35,796 nucleotides of DNA from contig DASXLL010000278.1 in NCBI GenBank assembly GCA_036496265.1, positions 1-35,796 on the forward strand. Direction: 5' to 3'. Below the pieces are notes generated by a model. It was not told where the DNA came from. It ran no database searches and saw nothing but the letters and a program-made list of their open reading frames with translations. This document shows positions 31,802-35,796 of the stretch, piece after piece. Numbering within the stretch: position 1 is the stretch's first letter; each line of letters starts with the position of its first letter. Position numbers and translations under genes: made by a program. This DNA comes from CAYLLN01 sp036496265 (GTDB lineage Bacteria; Planctomycetota; Planctomycetia; Pirellulales; Pirellulaceae).

Positions 31802-33112
31802 TTAAATATAGCGATTGAGCAAGTGTTCGAGCATCTCCTGGCGGCCGCTCTTGTTGGGCGAGACTTCGCCTTTCTTGAGCATGTAGGCTTCGAGCGTCTT
31901 GAAATTTGCCTTGCCGGATTCGATTTCCGCCCCAATTCCCGTGTCAAACGAACTGTAGCGCTCTTTGACGAAGTGGTCGAATTCGCCATCGGCGCGGATG
32001 GCGGCAGCGATTTTCAGGCCGCGGGCGAATGCATCCATACCGCCGATATGGGCATGGAACAGGTCAATCGGCTCAAAGCTTTCGCGGCGGACTTTCGCGT
32101 CGAAATTGACACCGCCGCGCGACAGACCGTATTTGAGCAAGACGAGCATGATTTGCGTCGTTAGATAAATGTTCGTAGGAAACTGATCCGTGTCCCAGCC
32201 GAGGAGCAGGTCGCCGGTGTTGGCGTCGATCGAGCCGAGCGCGCCTTGCATGCCGGCGTATTCCAGCTCGTGCATCATTTCGTGGCCGGCTAGCGTGGCA
32301 TGATTGGTTTCAATATTCAGCTTGAAGTGCGGCAGCAGGTCGTAAGCGCGTAGGAAGTTGAGGCAGGCCGCCGCGTCGCTGTCGTACTGGTGCTTGGTCG
32401 GCTCTTTGGGCTTGGGCTCGATCAAAAACTGGCCGGTGAAGCCGATTTCTTTCGCGTAATCGACGGCCATGTGGAAAAAGCGGGCCAGATGATCCAGCTC
32501 GCGCTTCATGTTGGTGTTCCACAGATTTTGATAACCCTCGCGGCCGCCCCAGAACACGTAGTTTAAGCCGCCGAGTTCCTTCGTCACCTCCAGACACTTC
32601 TTCACTTGCGCCGCGGCATAGGCGAATGCGTCCGCGTTGCAAGTCGTGGCCGCGCCGTGCATGTAGCGCGGGTTCGAGAACATATTCGCTGTGCCCCAGA
32701 GAAGCTTGATGCCGGTCCGCTGCTGCTCTTCCTTCAATACCTTCACGACAGCATCGAGGTTCTGATTCGATTCGGCCAGAGTCTTGCCTTCCGGCGCGAC
32801 ATCGCGGTCGTGAAACGCATAGAACGGCGCGCCGAGCTTCTCGATGAACTCAAACGCCACCCGCGCACGCCGCTGCGCGTTTTCCACGCTGTCGGACCCA
32901 TCCTCCCAGGGCCGCACCATCGTCGCTGCGCCGAACGGATCGCTGCCCGTGCCGCGGAACGTGTGCCAATAAACGACGGTGAAGCGCAGGTGCTCCGCCA
33001 TCGATTTGCCCTCGACTTTTTCGCCGGGGTTGTACCAGCGGAAGGCGAGCGGGTTTTTCGATTGCGGGCCTTCGTAGGGGATTTTGGAAATTTCGGGGAA
33101 GGCGGGGGACAT
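31802..33112 (-). CDS. xylA: Xylose isomerase
   Basis: Cytoplasmic D-xylose to D-xylulose ketol isomerase, 436 aa, class II length. Active-site features: AFHDRDVAPEG with the catalytic His and Asp, VFWGGREGY, LIEPKPKEPTKHQYDSD with metal Glu and Lys, IETNHATLAGH, and NFDAKVRRES. VVYWHTFRGTGSDPFG matches the usual N-terminal signature. The start codon at 33112 has no strong ribosome binding site. Xylulokinase and a xylose importer are not in the window, so the catabolic route is completed elsewhere or the gene acts on another aldose. No repressor is adjacent. Confidence in the function is high. Confidence 0.96.
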   Translation of the reverse strand: MSPAFPEISKIPYEGPQSKNPLAFRWYNPGEKVEGKSMAEHLRFTVVYWHTFRGTGSDPFGAATMVRPWEDGSDSVENAQRRARVAFEFIEKLGAPFYAFHDRDVAPEGKTLAESNQNLDAVVKVLKEEQQRTGIKLLWGTANMFSNPRYMHGAATTCNADAFAYAAAQVKKCLEVTKELGGLNYVFWGGREGYQNLWNTNMKRELDHLARFFHMAVDYAKEIGFTGQFLIEPKPKEPTKHQYDSDAAACLNFLRAYDLLPHFKLNIETNHATLAGHEMMHELEYAGMQGALGSIDANTGDLLLGWDTDQFPTNIYLTTQIMLVLLKYGLSRGGVNFDAKVRRESFEPIDLFHAHIGGMDAFARGLKIAAAIRADGEFDHFVKERYSSFDTGIGAEIESGKANFKTLEAYMLKKGEVSPNKSGRQEMLEHLLNRYI

Positions 33113-33231
33113 GAAGATTGGTTATTAGTTTGAATGAGAAAATAACTCGAGACCAACGTATGGTGGCAAATTTGGATAGGTCTCGCAAGAATCAGATGCG
33201 AATCGCGTCCATGCTTCGGAGCCGGTAGATG

Positions 33232-33495
33232 CTAATCTAACAGCTTCTCGTAAATGGCGTGCGTGCCAATCCAAAACCACACCACGCCTTCACTTTTATC
33301 GAGGCCAAGAGCGCGATAGTGATCGCCAACTCGCACAGACCACAGTTGTTTATTCTTGCCCACCTTTTTGAAATGCAATGACGGGTGGTGCGGATCGTCG
33401 CGCAGCAGAGCGTAATTCTTATCAGCCAACTGCTGAATGTGCTTTGGTAGTTGGTGATAGTGCTGCCAAAAGATGGGCAGCGTGAAATGATTCAT
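33232..33495 (-). CDS. RelE/ParE-type toxin, second pair
   Basis: An 87-aa protein with a RelE/ParE-like profile: the N-terminal FTLPIFWQHYHQLPKHIQQLADKN helix pair (in parts), HHPSLHFKKVGKNKQLWSVR, and the closing strand VVWFWIGTHAIYEKLL. The basic core and RVGDHYRALG turn match mRNA-interferase-like RelE proteins. It overlaps the antitoxin stop by 4 bases and is last in the pair. Which target it poisons cannot be told. Confidence 0.75.
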   Translation of the reverse strand: MNHFTLPIFWQHYHQLPKHIQQLADKNYALLRDDPHHPSLHFKKVGKNKQLWSVRVGDHYRALGLDKSEGVVWFWIGTHAIYEKLLD

Positions 33496-33689
33496 AATGG
33501 ACGGGCTAGGCCGGCTTGGTATTCCTTTTCCGCTGCCGCGATTACTGAATCAAGCCGGCCGGTATCCAAATCATTCTCAATTTGCTTGTCCCAAACCCGG
33601 TGGTGATAGTCGGCCAACCAAGCGACAAGCTCTGTCAGTTCCTTATTTGGCAACTGGGTAATCGCTTGTTCAATTTCTTGAATGCTCAT
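33492..33689 (-). CDS. Antitoxin of the second toxin-antitoxin pair
   Basis: A 65-aa protein beginning MSIQEIEQAITQLPNKELTE, the 'EIEQAI-LP--EL-EL--WL' pattern of small antitoxins that pair with RelE-like toxins. The C-terminal half (RLDSVIAAAEKEYQAGLARP) is likely the toxin-binding tail. It precedes and overlaps the toxin by 4 bases on the same strand. DNA binding is not evident. Between xylA and the EttA gene, the pair looks like a small accessory island. Confidence 0.7.
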   Translation of the reverse strand: MSIQEIEQAITQLPNKELTELVAWLADYHHRVWDKQIENDLDTGRLDSVIAAAEKEYQAGLARPL

Positions 33690-33781
33690 GATTTTCCATT
33701 CTACTCCTTCACTTCAGATCTGCCACCCTCGAATCAGATCGTAGCTCTGCGTGGAGGCGGCAGAACACTCCTTCCGAGTGA

Positions 33782-35452
<1,671 letters not shown>

Positions 35453-35491
35453 GGCATGCCCAATTGCGTGTAGAGAAAGGGCGCCGGCCGA

Positions 35492-35526
35492 GGAATGACC
35501 AATGACCAAGCACCAATGACCAATGA
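35492..35526. repeat. Five tandem heptamers upstream of ettA
   Basis: GGAATGA, CCAATGA, CCAAGCA, CCAATGA, CCAATGA without gaps, starting 40 bases upstream of the ettA start on the minus strand and extending to 35526. Same family as 10300, 18382 and 27476. It may lie in the 5' leader. Confidence 0.75.
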
Positions 35527-35579
35527 AATGGTCACAGACTCAATCTAGCAACTGGTTGGAATTTGCCGCAGGGGGCGGA

Positions 35580-35795
35580 TTACCACGGATCGCGTTGGAG
35601 ACCACTGCCGAGCGTGCCGATGTCGCCGTGGGGGACGCCGATGTTTTGCAGATCGCGGGAGTGAAAGCCCCAGGTGTATTTGGGATAGACGGCGCGGCCG
35701 TAAGCACCAATTGCGGCTTGCTTGTTGTAGCTGCCGGGGCCGATTCGCCGCATGAAGGCTGGTTGCGGCTTGGCCGAACGGGGGGCTGGGTTTTG
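35580..35795 (-). CDS. C-terminus of a hypothetical protein, cut by the window edge
   Basis: Reading the minus strand, an open frame of 71 codons ends at the TAA at 35580-35582. It contains RRIGPGSYNKQAAIGAYGR and YPKYTWGFHSRDLQ, and closes with GDIGTLGSGLQRDPW. The high content of Gly, Tyr, Trp and Arg and the codon use like its neighbours support coding, although the gene's start lies beyond the window. A similar C-terminal pattern (YPKYYWGFH with a PW end) is, from memory, seen in planctomycete-specific hypothetical proteins. No function is known. It would end about 130 bases upstream of the ettA start, on the same strand. Confidence 0.6.
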   Translation of the reverse strand, partial: QNPAPRSAKPQPAFMRRIGPGSYNKQAAIGAYGRAVYPKYTWGFHSRDLQNIGVPHGDIGTLGSGLQRDPW

Positions 35796-35796
35796 G

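Noticed and set aside
35453..35509. Upstream start for ettA
   Set aside because: Adds 19 residues from heptamer repeats; EttA homologues begin at MSRQY or its equivalent.

Overview
The window looks like a chromosomal segment of a GC-rich planctomycete, most likely a Pirellula-type lineage. The evidence is two DUF1559 genes with prepilin-type N-termini, a twin-arginine Gfo/Idh/MocA oxidoreductase, ThuA, DUF3500 and PQQ-propeller proteins, zinc-ribbon membrane proteins and an ExbB/ExbD/ExbD set. I see no rRNA, tRNA, CRISPR array, phage module or transposase. Taxonomy is inferred from gene content only.

Layout. 1-7350 (+): a 5'-truncated M28 aminopeptidase, two small genes (an 81-residue unknown and a stand-alone EF-Tu domain III), then M2-type dipeptidase, POT peptide transporter and PhoD-like phosphatase in a tight run. 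7440-11150 (-): PabB, a dihydropteroate-synthase-like protein and an SDR with a degraded active site, a probable pterin/C1-carrier module. 11376-17600: Gfo/Idh/MocA oxidoreductase (+), DUF1559 (-), FabD-like acyltransferase (+), membrane PQQ-propeller protein (-). 17749-19908 (+): ExbB, ExbD and a zinc-ribbon/proline-rich/ExbD fusion. 19929-25053: ThuA (-), DUF3500 (+), a toxin-antitoxin pair followed 8 bases later by an AlkD-like gene (+), SixA (+), and a second DUF1559 gene (+) behind a Fur-box-like palindrome. 25165-28236: zinc-ribbon membrane protein and MacA-like adaptor (-), divergent from a MacB-type ATPase (+) with no permease gene nearby. 28384-35796 (-): MlrC-type M81 protein, SMP-30 lactonase, soluble histidine kinase, xylose isomerase, a second toxin-antitoxin pair, EttA, and the C-terminus of an unknown protein.

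How the genes may work together. The M28 and M2 peptidases plus the POT carrier form a peptide-scavenging route. PabB makes the pABA precursor that a DHPS-like enzyme would need in folate or methanopterin synthesis. The ExbB/ExbD set is a proton-driven motor without a TonB here. Xylose isomerase, SMP-30 lactonase and the oxidoreductase point to sugar use.

The most distinctive feature is non-coding. Nearly every intergenic gap holds a different palindromic or short-period repeat: a paired hairpin element placed between convergent genes at two loci, heptanucleotide-period elements next to start codons, and a small insertion-like block that appears to split one copy of the hairpin. I could not run any database or genome search, so copy number outside the window is unknown.
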